From: Streptomyces chartreusis NRRL 3882
GTDB lineage: Bacteria > Actinomycetota > Actinomycetes > Streptomycetales > Streptomycetaceae
Reading direction: 5' to 3'
NCBI RefSeq assembly: GCF_900236475.1
Contig: NZ_LT963352.1
Location: 7,365,001 to 7,429,000, forward strand
DNA length: 64,000 nucleotides
Part shown: positions 16,501 through 27,275 of the stretch, one piece after another
Layout of the letters: each line of letters begins with the position of its first letter
How positions within the stretch are numbered: the first letter of the stretch is position 1
Made by a program: the position numbers and the translations under genes
The notes under the pieces: generated by a model
What the model was told of the DNA's origin: nothing
Seen by the model: the letters and a program-made list of their open reading frames with translations, nothing else
Database searches by the model: none

Positions 16501-17106
16501 ATGAGCACTCCTGTCATAGGCGTCCTGGCCCTCCAGGGCGACGTACGGGAGCACCTCGTCGCCCTGGCCGCGGCCGACGCCGTGGCCAGGCCGGTGCGGC
16601 GCCCCGAAGAACTCGCCGAGGCGGACGGCCTCGTCATCCCCGGCGGCGAGTCCACCACCATCTCCAAGCTGGCCGTCCTGTTCGGCCTGATGGAGCCGCT
16701 CCGCGCACGGGTGCGGGCCGGCCTGCCCGTCTACGGCACCTGCGCCGGCATGATCATGCTCGCCGACAAGATCCTCGACCCGCGCTCGGGCCAGGAGACC
16801 GTCGGTGGCATCGACATGATCGTGCGCCGCAACGCCTTCGGCCGGCAGAACGAGTCCTTCGAGGCGGCCGTCGACGTCAAGGGCGTCGAGGGCGATCCGG
16901 TGGAGGGTGTCTTCATCCGCGCCCCCTGGGTCGAGTCCGTCGGCGCCCGGGCCGAGGTGCTCGCCGAGTACGACGGCCACATCGTCGCGGTGCGTCAGGG
17001 CAACGCCCTGGCCACCTCGTTCCACCCGGAACTGACCGGCGACCACCGTGTGCACGCCCTGTTCGTCGACATGGTGAGGGCGAACCGGACAGCCGAGTCC
17101 TTGTAG
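16501..17106 (+). CDS. pdxT: Pyridoxal 5'-phosphate synthase glutaminase subunit PdxT
   Basis: A 201-residue class I glutamine amidotransferase that supplies ammonia to PdxS. The N-terminal strand VIGVLALQGDVREH, the oxyanion loop PGGESTT, the nucleophile Cys81 in YGTCAGM and the C-terminal His-Glu pair in SFHPEL are all present. It starts five bases after the pdxS stop. The last codons overlap a strong -10-like hexamer for yebC. Confidence 0.98.
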   Translation: MSTPVIGVLALQGDVREHLVALAAADAVARPVRRPEELAEADGLVIPGGESTTISKLAVLFGLMEPLRARVRAGLPVYGTCAGMIMLADKILDPRSGQETVGGIDMIVRRNAFGRQNESFEAAVDVKGVEGDPVEGVFIRAPWVESVGARAEVLAEYDGHIVAVRQGNALATSFHPELTGDHRVHALFVDMVRANRTAESL

Positions 17107-17109
17107 GAT
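17104..17109 (+). promoter_or_regulatory. Candidate -10 for yebC
   Basis: TAGGAT matches the Streptomyces housekeeping -10 consensus and overlaps the pdxT stop codon. It is 46 bases before the yebC ATG. No convincing -35 was seen at the expected distance. Confidence 0.45.
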
Positions 17110-17154
17110 TCCTGCGTTCGTTGCTGAGATGGGTTACGCGAAGGAGACAGGCAG

Positions 17155-17907
17155 ATGTCCGGCCACTCTAAATGGGCCACGACGAAGCACAAGAAGGCCG
17201 TCATCGATGCCAAGCGCGGCAAGCTCTTCGCGAAGCTGATCAAGAACATCGAGGTGGCGGCCCGGATGGGCGGCGCCGACCCCGAGGGCAACCCGACGCT
17301 CTACGACGCCATCCAGAAGGCGAAGAAGTCGTCGGTCCCCAACAAGAACATCGACTCGGCGGTCAAGCGCGGCGCGGGCCTGGAGGCCGGCGGCGCCGAC
17401 TACGAGACGATCATGTACGAGGGTTACGGCCCGAACGGTGTCGCGGTGCTCATCGAGTGCCTCACCGACAACCGCAACCGCGCCGCCTCCGAGGTCCGTG
17501 TCGCCATGACCCGCAACGGCGGCTCCATGGCCGACCCGGGTTCGGTGTCGTACCTGTTCAACCGCAAGGGCGTCGTGATCGTCCCCAAGGGCGAGCTGAC
17601 CGAGGACGACGTCCTGGCCGCCGTGCTCGACGCGGGTGCCGAGGAGGTCAACGACCTCGGCGAGACCTTCGAGGTCCTCAGCGAGGCCACGGACCTGGTC
17701 GCGGTCCGCACCGCCCTCCAGGACGCCGGCATCGACTACGACTCCGCCGACGCCAACTTCGTCCCGACCATGCAGGTCGAGCTGGACGAGGAGGGCGCCA
17801 AGAAGATCTTCAAGCTGATCGACGCGCTGGAGGACAGCGACGACGTGCAGAACGTCTTCGCCAACTTCGACGTCAGCGACGAGGTCATGGAGAAGGTCGG
17901 CGCGTAA
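17155..17907 (+). CDS. YebC/PmpR family protein
   Basis: This encodes 250 residues with the family N-terminus MSGHSKWATTKHKK and the conserved NGGSMADPGSVSYLF region that ends the first domain. The C-terminal acidic domain includes DALEDSDDVQNVFANFD. Members were first called DNA-binding transcription regulators, and some have since been shown to help ribosomes through proline stretches; which role applies here is not visible. A good ribosome binding site AAGGAGA lies about 10 bases upstream of the ATG. It sits between pdxT and the ruvCAB genes, as in many actinobacteria. Confidence 0.95.
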   Translation: MSGHSKWATTKHKKAVIDAKRGKLFAKLIKNIEVAARMGGADPEGNPTLYDAIQKAKKSSVPNKNIDSAVKRGAGLEAGGADYETIMYEGYGPNGVAVLIECLTDNRNRAASEVRVAMTRNGGSMADPGSVSYLFNRKGVVIVPKGELTEDDVLAAVLDAGAEEVNDLGETFEVLSEATDLVAVRTALQDAGIDYDSADANFVPTMQVELDEEGAKKIFKLIDALEDSDDVQNVFANFDVSDEVMEKVGA

Positions 17908-17933
17908 CGCCGCCGCGGGCTCCGCAGGACCCA

Positions 17934-17965
17934 ACGGGCCGACGGGACACACCCCGTCGGCCCGT
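17934..17965 (+). terminator. Terminator after yebC
   Basis: The 13-bp perfect stem ACGGGCCGACGGG (17934-17946) pairs with CCCGTCGGCCCGT (17953-17965) around a six-base loop. It begins 26 bases after the yebC stop and lacks a T-tract. Confidence 0.7.
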
Positions 17966-18022
17966 CGCGTTGTCGGTGGCACCCGATAGCCTGCGTGAAC
18001 AGGCGATCGAGAGGGAGGGCGC

Positions 18023-18553
18023 GTGCGCGTTCTGGGGGTGGACCCGGGCCTGACCCGGTGCGGTGTCGGCGTGGTCGAGGGCGTCGCCGGGCGGCCGCTC
18101 ACCATGGTCGGCGTCGGCGTCGTCCGCACGCCCGTGGACGCGGACCTCGGCCACCGCCTCGTCGCCATCGAGCAGGGCATCGAACAGTGGCTGGACGAGC
18201 ACCGGCCCGAGTGCGTCGCCGTGGAGCGCGTCTTCAGCCAGCACAACGTCCGTACGGTGATGGGCACGGCCCAGGCCAGCGCCGTCGCCATGCTCTGTGC
18301 CGCCCGCCGCGGCATTCCCGTCGCCCTGCACACCCCCAGCGAGGTCAAGGCCGCCGTCACCGGCAGCGGCCGGGCCGACAAGGCCCAGGTGGGCGCCATG
18401 GTGACCCGCCTGCTCCGGCTCAGCGCACCGCCCAAGCCCGCCGACGCGGCCGACGCCCTCGCCCTCGCCATCTGCCACATCTGGCGCGCCCCCGCGCAGA
18501 ACCGACTCCAGCAGGCCGTCGCCCTGCACACATCGAAAGGCCGTACGGCATGA
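18023..18553 (+). CDS. ruvC: Holliday junction resolvase RuvC
   Basis: A 176-residue endonuclease of the RNase H fold that cuts four-way DNA junctions. The first catalytic Asp is in MRVLGVDPGLTRCGVG (D7), the glutamate is in VAVERVFSQHN, and the C-terminal acidic pair lies in PADAADALALAICH. GTG start with GAGGGAGG upstream. Its stop TGA overlaps the ruvA ATG (ATGA), so the nuclease and the branch migration subunit are co-translated. Confidence 0.97.
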   Translation: MRVLGVDPGLTRCGVGVVEGVAGRPLTMVGVGVVRTPVDADLGHRLVAIEQGIEQWLDEHRPECVAVERVFSQHNVRTVMGTAQASAVAMLCAARRGIPVALHTPSEVKAAVTGSGRADKAQVGAMVTRLLRLSAPPKPADAADALALAICHIWRAPAQNRLQQAVALHTSKGRTA

Positions 18554-19155
18554 TCGCCTTCGTCAGCGGCACCGTCGCCGCGCTCGCCCCCGACGCCGCG
18601 GTCGTCGAGGTCGGCGGCGTCGGCATGGCCGTCCAGTGCACGCCGAACACGCTGTCCACGCTCCGCACGGGCCAGCCCGCCAAGCTGCACACCTCCCTCG
18701 TCGTACGGGAGGACTCACTGACCCTGTACGGCTTCGCCGACGACGACGAGCGGCAGACCTTCGAGCTGCTCCAGACGGCCAGCGGCGTGGGACCGCGGCT
18801 CGCCCAGTCGATGCTCGCCGTGCACACCCCGGACGCCCTGCGCCGGGCCGTCGCCACCGGCGACGAGAAGGCGCTCACCGCCGTCCCCGGCATCGGCAAG
18901 AAGGGCGCGCAGAAGCTGCTGTTGGAGCTGAAGGACCGGCTCGGCGAACCGGTCGGCACGCCCGCCGTCGGTACACCCGCCGGCGACGGCTGGCGCGACC
19001 AGCTGCACGCCGCCCTGATCGGCCTCGGCTACGCGACCCGGGAGGCCGACGAGGCCGTGGCCGCCGTCGCTCCGCAGGCCGAGGCGGCAGGGGGCACGCC
19101 GCAGGTGGGACAGCTGCTGAAGGCGGCCCTGCAGACCCTGAACCGCGCCCGATAG
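18550..19155 (+). CDS. ruvA: Holliday junction branch migration subunit RuvA
   Basis: This 201-residue protein binds the junction as a tetramer and guides RuvB. Domain I is an OB fold (MIAFVSGTVAALAPDAAVVE). Domain II has two helix-hairpin-helix motifs, including GVGPRLAQSMLAV and VPGIGKKGAQKLLLELKD. Domain III, which contacts RuvB, is at the C-terminus (about 150-201). It overlaps ruvC by four bases and lies 28 bases before ruvB. Confidence 0.97.
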   Translation: MIAFVSGTVAALAPDAAVVEVGGVGMAVQCTPNTLSTLRTGQPAKLHTSLVVREDSLTLYGFADDDERQTFELLQTASGVGPRLAQSMLAVHTPDALRRAVATGDEKALTAVPGIGKKGAQKLLLELKDRLGEPVGTPAVGTPAGDGWRDQLHAALIGLGYATREADEAVAAVAPQAEAAGGTPQVGQLLKAALQTLNRAR

Positions 19156-19183
19156 TACGCACCGAGATTCCGAGGCACACTCC

Positions 19184-20254
19184 ATGAACTGGGACGACAC
19201 GACCGACGCCGATGCCGCCGAGCGGCTGGTGGACTCCGTCGCCGACCGTGAGGACCAGGCCGTCGAGGCCGCCCTGCGCCCCAAGGACCTGGGCGAGTTC
19301 ATCGGCCAGGAGAAGGTCCGCGAGCAGCTCGACCTCGTCCTGCGCGCCGCACGCGCGCGTGGTGCCACCGCGGACCACGTGCTGCTCTCCGGCGCCCCCG
19401 GCCTCGGCAAGACCACCCTGTCGATGATCATCGCGGCCGAGATGGGCGCCCCCATCCGCATCACCTCGGGCCCCGCCATCCAGCACGCCGGCGACCTCGC
19501 CGCGATCCTCTCCTCCCTCCAGGAGGGCGAGGTCCTCTTCCTCGACGAGATCCACCGCATGTCCCGGCCCGCCGAGGAGATGCTGTACATGGCGATGGAG
19601 GACTTCCGCGTCGACGTCATCGTCGGCAAGGGCCCCGGCGCCACCGCCATCCCGCTGGAGCTGCCCCCCTTCACCCTGGTCGGCGCCACCACGCGCGCGG
19701 GCCTGCTGCCGCCCCCGCTGCGCGACCGCTTCGGCTTCACCGCGCACATGGAGTTCTACGAACCGGCCGAACTGGAACGGGTCATCCACCGCTCCGCCGA
19801 CCTCCTCGAGGTCGAGATCGAGCCGGACGGCGCCGCCGAGATCGCCGGGCGTTCCCGCGGCACGCCCCGCATCGCCAACCGTCTGCTGCGCCGCGTCCGG
19901 GACTACGCGCAGGTCAAGGCCGACGGCCTGATCACCAAGGACATCGCGGCCGCCGCCCTCGCCGTCTACGAGGTGGACGGCCGCGGCCTCGACCGCCTCG
20001 ACCGGGGCGTGCTGGAAGCCCTGCTCAAGCTGTTCGGCGGCGGCCCCGTGGGCCTGTCCACGCTCGCGGTCGCGGTGGGGGAGGAGCGTGAGACCGTGGA
20101 GGAGGTCGCCGAGCCCTTCCTGGTGCGCGAGGGCCTGCTGGCCCGCACCCCGCGCGGCCGGGTCGCCACCCCCGCCGCATGGGCACATCTCGGCCTCACC
20201 CCGCCCCGTTCCCAGACCGCCGGAAACGGACAACAGGACCTGTTCGGGGCGTGA
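19184..20254 (+). CDS. ruvB: Holliday junction branch migration ATPase RuvB
   Basis: A 356-residue AAA+ motor that forms hexamers on either side of RuvA and drives branch migration. Walker A is GAPGLGKTT (about 70-78), Walker B is LFLDEIHRM, sensor 1 is LVGATTRAGLLPPPLRDRFG including the arginine finger region, and sensor 2 is RSRGTPRIANRLLRRVRDYA in the small domain. The C-terminal winged helix (about 260-340) contacts DNA. It completes the ruvCAB operon. Confidence 0.98.
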   Translation: MNWDDTTDADAAERLVDSVADREDQAVEAALRPKDLGEFIGQEKVREQLDLVLRAARARGATADHVLLSGAPGLGKTTLSMIIAAEMGAPIRITSGPAIQHAGDLAAILSSLQEGEVLFLDEIHRMSRPAEEMLYMAMEDFRVDVIVGKGPGATAIPLELPPFTLVGATTRAGLLPPPLRDRFGFTAHMEFYEPAELERVIHRSADLLEVEIEPDGAAEIAGRSRGTPRIANRLLRRVRDYAQVKADGLITKDIAAAALAVYEVDGRGLDRLDRGVLEALLKLFGGGPVGLSTLAVAVGEERETVEEVAEPFLVREGLLARTPRGRVATPAAWAHLGLTPPRSQTAGNGQQDLFGA

Positions 20255-20323
20255 CGGCGCCGTCACCGCTCCGGGACGGCGCGGCCAGTGGCCGGAGCAG
20301 GAACCCCGGTGCCATGCTGAGCG

Positions 20324-20353
20324 TTGTTCCATGCGCGCGGACTCGCTTAGACT
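20324..20353 (+). promoter_or_regulatory. Promoter of yajC-secDF
   Basis: TTGTTC (20324-20329) and TAGACT (20348-20353) are separated by 18 bases, close to the housekeeping sigma (HrdB) pattern. It lies in the 185-bp gap after ruvB, about 87 bases before the yajC start. Confidence 0.5.
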
Positions 20354-20439
20354 CCGCCGATGCCGCCTTTGTCGGCGGCGTACACACCCCCAACCATCTG
20401 GCCGCTCACAGCGCGGTCGTGTGAAGGAAGTACCGACCC

Positions 20440-20937
20440 GTGAGTCTCCTGACCCTCCTCCCGTTCATCGTGCTCATCGGGGCCATGTTCCTGATGACCC
20501 GGTCGGCCAAGAAGAAGCAGCAGCAGGCCGTGGAGATGCGGAACCAAATGCAGCCCGGCAGCGGTGTCCGCACCATCGGGGGCATGTACGCCACGGTCAA
20601 GGAGGTGAACGAGGACACCGTCCTCGTCGACGCCGGTCCGGGCGTCGAGCTCCTCTTCGCCAAGAACGCCATCGGTGCCGTCCTCACCGACGACGAGTAC
20701 AACCGCATCGTCCACGGCATCGAGCACGACCTGAAGTCCGACGCCGACCTCGTCCCGGACGACGCCTCCTCCCTCACCGAGACCGGCGACTCCGCCGCCG
20801 ACGCCGACGCTGACGACAAGGCCGTCGACCTCGGCAAGAAGGACGCGGCCGACGAGCAGCCCGACGACGCCCCGGCCGGCGAGGCGAAGACGGACGAAGA
20901 GCCGAAGAAGACCGACGGCGACTCCGAGGCGAAGTAG
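20440..20937 (+). CDS. yajC: Preprotein translocase accessory subunit YajC
   Basis: This encodes 165 residues. One N-terminal transmembrane helix (about 4-20, LTLLPFIVLIGAMFLM) is followed by the family cytoplasmic domain: KKKQQQAVEMRNQMQPG, VRTIGGMYATV and VDAGPGVELLF. The last 60 residues are an acidic, Asp/Ala/Glu-rich tail longer than in enterobacteria, as seen in other actinobacteria. YajC binds the SecDF complex that helps secretion through SecYEG. The GTG start is 16 bases after GAAGG. A strong hairpin separates it from secD. Confidence 0.95.
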   Translation: MSLLTLLPFIVLIGAMFLMTRSAKKKQQQAVEMRNQMQPGSGVRTIGGMYATVKEVNEDTVLVDAGPGVELLFAKNAIGAVLTDDEYNRIVHGIEHDLKSDADLVPDDASSLTETGDSAADADADDKAVDLGKKDAADEQPDDAPAGEAKTDEEPKKTDGDSEAK

Positions 20938-20941
20938 TCGC

Positions 20942-20980
20942 GTCCCGGGGTGCGCGGGCCCGGCCCGCGCACCCCGGGAC
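20942..20980 (+). terminator. Long hairpin between yajC and secD
   Basis: A perfect 17-bp stem pairs 20942-20958 with 20964-20980 around the loop CCCGG. It starts four bases after the yajC stop and ends 89 bases before secD. It may be a partial terminator that lowers secDF relative to yajC, or a stabiliser of the yajC message. There is no T-tract. Confidence 0.6.
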
Positions 20981-21069
20981 ACGACCGGCTCGCACGGAAT
21001 CCCGACACCATGTCATGGCCGCCCGTCCGCCGATCCGGAGCGCGGCGGCCCGAGAGGGAGTACGAGAAG

Positions 21070-22836
21070 GTGGCCACACCTAAAAAGGGCCGGAGCGCGA
21101 GCGCCCAGAGCAAGCCGGGGCGCTCGCTGGCCCTGATCCTGATCGCCATCGCGGCGCTCACCGGTGGGATGTTCGCCTCGGGACACACGACACCGCGTCT
21201 CGGCATCGACCTGGCCGGCGGTACGAGCATCACGCTCGAAGCGGTTCCCGAGGCCGGCAACGAGGCGGCGATCAACAAGACCAACATGGACACCGCCGTC
21301 TCCATCATGGAGCGCCGTGTCAATGGTCTGGGCGTCTCCGAGGCCGAGGTCCAGACGCAGGGCCGGGACAACATCATCGTCAACATCCCCAAGGGCACGA
21401 ACTCCGAGCAGGCCCGCAAGCAGGTCGGCACCACCGCCAAGCTGTACTTCCGCCCGGTCATCGCCACCGAGGTCTCCGGCGGCCCCGGCGCGGCCAGCCC
21501 CTCGCCGAGCCCCACGGGAAGCCCCTCGGACAGGCCGTCCGGCAAGGCCACCGACAAGCCCGAGGCCACCGACAAGGGCTCCGCCTCCCCGTCCGCCTCT
21601 CCCACCACGCAGGGCCGCGCGGTCACGGACGCCCTGAAGGCCGACGCGACGCCGTCCGCGAGCGTCTCGGACAAGGCGAAGGCCAGCCCCTCCCCGTCCG
21701 CGTCCGGCGGCGGTGCCGCCGACGACGCGAGCAAGCTCCAGGAGCAGTACGCCAAGCTCGACTGCACCAACGCGCAGACCCGCTCCAAGGTGGGCGACGG
21801 CGTCAAGGCCTCCCAGCCCACCCTGGCCTGCGGCAAGAACTCGCAGGGGCAGTGGCAGAAGTACATCCTCGGCCCCGCCGAGGTCGACGGCACCGACGTC
21901 GACAAGGCCCAGGCCGTCCTGAACACCCAGAGCGGTGCGGGCTGGACGGTCACGATGGACTTCACCGACGCGGGCGGCAAGAAGTTCGCGGACATCACCG
22001 GCAAGCTGGCGAAGAACCAGTCGCCGCAGAACCAGTTCGCGATCGTCCTCGACGGCGACGTGGTCTCCGACCCGTACGTGCGGCAGGCGCTGACCGGCGG
22101 CAACGCGGAGATCTCCGGCAACTTCAACCAGCAGTCCGCCCAGGACCTCGCCAACATGCTGAGCTACGGTGCGCTGCCGCTGACCTTCAGGGAGGACAGC
22201 GTTTCGACCGTCACCGCCGCGCTCGGCGGTGACCAGCTGAAGGCCGGTCTGATCGCCGGTGCGATCGGCCTCGCGCTGGTCGTCATCTACCTGCTGCTCT
22301 ACTACCGCGGCCTGGCGTTCATCGCGATCCTCTCGCTGCTGGTCTCCGCCGCCCTGACCTACACGATCATGGCGTTGCTCGGCCCGACCATCAATTTCGC
22401 GCTGAATCTGCCGGCCGTGTGCGGTGCCATCGTGGCGATCGGCATCACGGCGGACTCGTTCATCGTGTACTTCGAACGCGTCCGCGACGAGATCCGGGAG
22501 GGCCGCACGCTGCGCCCCGCCGTCGAGCGGGCCTGGCCGCGCGCCCGGCGCACCATCCTGGTCTCCGACTTCGTGTCGTTCCTCGCCGCCGCGGTGCTCT
22601 TCATCGTCACCGTCGGCAAGGTCCAGGGCTTCGCGTTCACGCTCGGCCTGACCACCCTGCTCGACGTGGTCGTCGTGTTCCTCTTCACCAAGCCGCTGCT
22701 GACGCTGATGGCCCGCCGCCCGTTCTTCGCGAACGGCCACAAGTGGTCCGGCCTCGACCCGAAGAGCCTGGGTGCGAAGCCCCCGCTGCGCCGCACCCGC
22801 CGCCCCGCCGCCCCCGTCGACACCAAGGAGGCCTGA
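21070..22836 (+). CDS. secD: Protein translocase subunit SecD
   Basis: This 588-residue membrane protein uses the proton motive force with SecF to pull exported proteins across the membrane. A first transmembrane helix lies at about 20-37 (SLALILIAIAALTGGMFA), then the periplasmic P1 region starting with RLGIDLAGGTSITLE. Five helices at the C-terminus begin near residue 390 and include the conserved DSFIVYFERVRDEIREG motif. A low-complexity Ser/Pro/Lys/Asp insert (about 137-217) splits the periplasmic domain. The GTG at 21070 is chosen because it gives the short basic N-terminus before the first helix. It has AGGGAG about 12 bases upstream. Confidence 0.97.
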   Translation: MATPKKGRSASAQSKPGRSLALILIAIAALTGGMFASGHTTPRLGIDLAGGTSITLEAVPEAGNEAAINKTNMDTAVSIMERRVNGLGVSEAEVQTQGRDNIIVNIPKGTNSEQARKQVGTTAKLYFRPVIATEVSGGPGAASPSPSPTGSPSDRPSGKATDKPEATDKGSASPSASPTTQGRAVTDALKADATPSASVSDKAKASPSPSASGGGAADDASKLQEQYAKLDCTNAQTRSKVGDGVKASQPTLACGKNSQGQWQKYILGPAEVDGTDVDKAQAVLNTQSGAGWTVTMDFTDAGGKKFADITGKLAKNQSPQNQFAIVLDGDVVSDPYVRQALTGGNAEISGNFNQQSAQDLANMLSYGALPLTFREDSVSTVTAALGGDQLKAGLIAGAIGLALVVIYLLLYYRGLAFIAILSLLVSAALTYTIMALLGPTINFALNLPAVCGAIVAIGITADSFIVYFERVRDEIREGRTLRPAVERAWPRARRTILVSDFVSFLAAAVLFIVTVGKVQGFAFTLGLTTLLDVVVVFLFTKPLLTLMARRPFFANGHKWSGLDPKSLGAKPPLRRTRRPAAPVDTKEA

Positions 22837-22837
22837 G

Positions 22838-23953
22838 ATGTCGAAACTCGGCACCCTCGGCGCCCGACTGCACCGTGGCGAGGTCGGCTACGACTTCGTC
22901 AAGAACCGCAAGATCTGGTACGGCCTCTCCATCCTGATCACCATCACGGCCATCGTCGGCCTGGCGGTCCGCGGCCTGAACATGGGCATCGAGTTCCAGG
23001 GCGGCGCCGTCTTCAACACCCCGAAGAACACCAGTGCCTCGGTGTCCCAGGCGGAGCGGTACGCGGAAGAGGCCTCCGGCCACGACGCGATCGTCCAGAA
23101 GCTCGGCGACGGCAGCCTGCGCATCCAGGTGGCCGGCATCGACACCGGTGCGGCCGACAAGATCAAGGACAAGCTCTCCGACGACCTCAAGATCGACGCG
23201 GAGCAGATCAACGCCGAACTGGTCGGCCCCAGCTGGGGTGACCAGATCGCCAGCAAGGCCTGGCAGGGCCTCGGCATCTTCCTGGTCCTCGTGGTGATCT
23301 ACCTGGCGATCGCCTTCGAGTGGCGCATGGCGCTCGCCGCGTTCGTCGCCCTGATCCACGACATCACCATCACGGTCGGCATCTACGCCCTGGTCGGGTT
23401 CGAGGTCACACCGGGCACGGTGATCGGTCTGCTGACCATCCTCGGCTACTCGCTCTACGACACGGTCGTGGTCTTCGACAGCCTCAAGGAACAGACCAAG
23501 GACATCACCAAGCAGACCCGCTGGACCTACAGCGACGTCGCCAACCGCTCGATCAACAGCACCCTGGTCCGCTCCATCAACACCACGGTGGTCGCACTGC
23601 TGCCGGTGGCGGGCCTGCTGTTCATCGGTGGCGGTGTCCTCGGCGCCGGCATGCTGAACGACATCTCGCTGTCGCTGTTCGTCGGCCTCGCCGCCGGTGC
23701 GTACTCCTCGATCTTCATCGCCACGCCGCTCGTCGCCGACCTCAAGGAGCGCGAGCCGCAGCTGAAGGCCCTCAGGAAGCGCGTCCTCGCCAAGCGGGCC
23801 CAGTCCGGCGTCCAGGGCGAGACCGAGGCCCACGGCGCCGACGAGTCGTACGACGGCGAGCCCGAGGACGCCGCGCCCGCGGTCGTCGGCCCCCGCAACC
23901 AGCCCGCGTCCCGCAGCCGGGGCCGTGGCCGTCCCTCGGGGAAGCGCCGATGA
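22838..23953 (+). CDS. secF: Protein translocase subunit SecF
   Basis: This encodes 371 residues and pairs with SecD in a 12-helix unit. After a short cytoplasmic N-terminus and first helix (about 26-44) comes the family signature LNMGIEFQGGAVF. The C-terminal helices include YDTVVVFDSLKEQTKD, equivalent to the conserved motif in SecD helix 4. The C-terminal tail is long and charged and ends in RSRGRGRPSGKRR, probably cytoplasmic. The ATG at 22838 is one base after the secD stop, with AAGGAGG spanning the junction. The stop overlaps the apt start. Confidence 0.97.
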   Translation: MSKLGTLGARLHRGEVGYDFVKNRKIWYGLSILITITAIVGLAVRGLNMGIEFQGGAVFNTPKNTSASVSQAERYAEEASGHDAIVQKLGDGSLRIQVAGIDTGAADKIKDKLSDDLKIDAEQINAELVGPSWGDQIASKAWQGLGIFLVLVVIYLAIAFEWRMALAAFVALIHDITITVGIYALVGFEVTPGTVIGLLTILGYSLYDTVVVFDSLKEQTKDITKQTRWTYSDVANRSINSTLVRSINTTVVALLPVAGLLFIGGGVLGAGMLNDISLSLFVGLAAGAYSSIFIATPLVADLKEREPQLKALRKRVLAKRAQSGVQGETEAHGADESYDGEPEDAAPAVVGPRNQPASRSRGRGRPSGKRR

Positions 23954-24489
23954 CCGACATCAGGGAGCTGCTGCTCAGCCGCATCAGGGACGTGGCGGAC
24001 TACCCGGAGCCGGGCGTGATGTTCAAGGACATCACCCCGCTCCTGGCGGACCCGGCGGCGTTCACCGCGCTCACCGACGCCCTCGCCGAGATCGCCGAGC
24101 GCACCGGTGCCACCAAGGTCGTCGGCCTGGAGGCCCGGGGCTTCATCCTCGGCGCCCCGGTCGCCGTCCGCGCCGGCATCGGCTTCATCCCCGTACGCAA
24201 GGCGGGCAAGCTCCCCGGAGCCACCCTCGGCCAGGCCTACGACCTGGAGTACGGCTCGGCGGAGATCGAGGTGCACGCCGAGGACCTGAGCGCCGACGAC
24301 CGTGTCCTGGTCGTCGACGACGTCCTCGCCACCGGCGGCACCGCCGAGGCCTCGGTCCAGCTCATCCGCCGGGCCGGCGCCGAGGTCGCGGGCCTCGCCG
24401 TCCTCATGGAGCTCGGCTTCCTGAGCGGCCGCGCCCGCCTGGAACCGGCGCTGAACGGTGCCCCGCTGGAGGCGCTGCTCACGGTCTAG
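23950..24489 (+). CDS. apt: Adenine phosphoribosyltransferase
   Basis: A 179-residue salvage enzyme that makes AMP from adenine and PRPP. The conserved parts are DYPEPGVMFKDITPLLAD, GLEARGFILGAPVA, and the PRPP-binding loop VLVVDDVLATGGTAEA (about 118-133). The start codon overlaps the secF stop (ATGA), so it is translated with the secretion genes. The apt-relA order is conserved in actinobacteria, which links purine salvage to (p)ppGpp metabolism. Confidence 0.97.
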   Translation: MTDIRELLLSRIRDVADYPEPGVMFKDITPLLADPAAFTALTDALAEIAERTGATKVVGLEARGFILGAPVAVRAGIGFIPVRKAGKLPGATLGQAYDLEYGSAEIEVHAEDLSADDRVLVVDDVLATGGTAEASVQLIRRAGAEVAGLAVLMELGFLSGRARLEPALNGAPLEALLTV

Positions 24490-24540
24490 GAAGCCCACGG
24501 CAGCCCGGTGACACCGCCACGCCACCGGCACGACACCGCG

Positions 24541-24573
24541 GAGGCGGGCCCGGAGGAATCCGGCGCCCGCCTC
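24541..24573 (+). terminator. Terminator after apt
   Basis: GAGGCGGGC (24541-24549) pairs with GCCCGCCTC (24565-24573), and the stem extends with CCGGA/TCCGG and a GGAA tetraloop after one bulged C. It is 51 bases past the apt stop, so relA is likely transcribed separately. Confidence 0.75.
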
Positions 24574-24613
24574 TCGCGTTTCTCGGGTAGACGGTCCTCA
24601 CATTGGCCTGAAG

Positions 24614-24636
24614 GCGATCCTGGGGCCCAGGATCGC
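24614..24636. promoter_or_regulatory. 11-bp inverted repeat in the relA promoter
   Basis: GCGATCCTGGG (24614-24624) and CCCAGGATCGC (24626-24636) form a perfect palindrome around one base. Immediately after it is TACCAT (24637-24642), a possible -10. Placed here the palindrome would cover the -35 to -14 region, the position expected of a repressor site. Whether it is an operator or an RNA hairpin in a longer leader is not settled. Confidence 0.5.
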
Positions 24637-24693
24637 TACCATGGGGTCTCCGGAGCCTGACCGGGGGACCCGGATCGCGCACGAGGAGCCCTC

Positions 24694-27207
<2,514 letters not shown>

Positions 27208-27226
27208 CGCTGCGCAGCGACCACAC

Positions 27227-27265
27227 GAAAGGGGGCCCCGTACGGCATGTACGGGGCCCCCTTTC
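27227..27265. terminator. Bidirectional terminator between relA and DUF349 gene
   Basis: A perfect 17-bp stem (27227-27243 with 27249-27265) has a five-base loop. The stem ends in GAAA and TTTC, so each strand finishes with a short T run. It sits between two convergent genes, 20 bases after relA and 11 bases after the other stop. Confidence 0.9.
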
Positions 27266-27275
27266 GACCGGCTGA

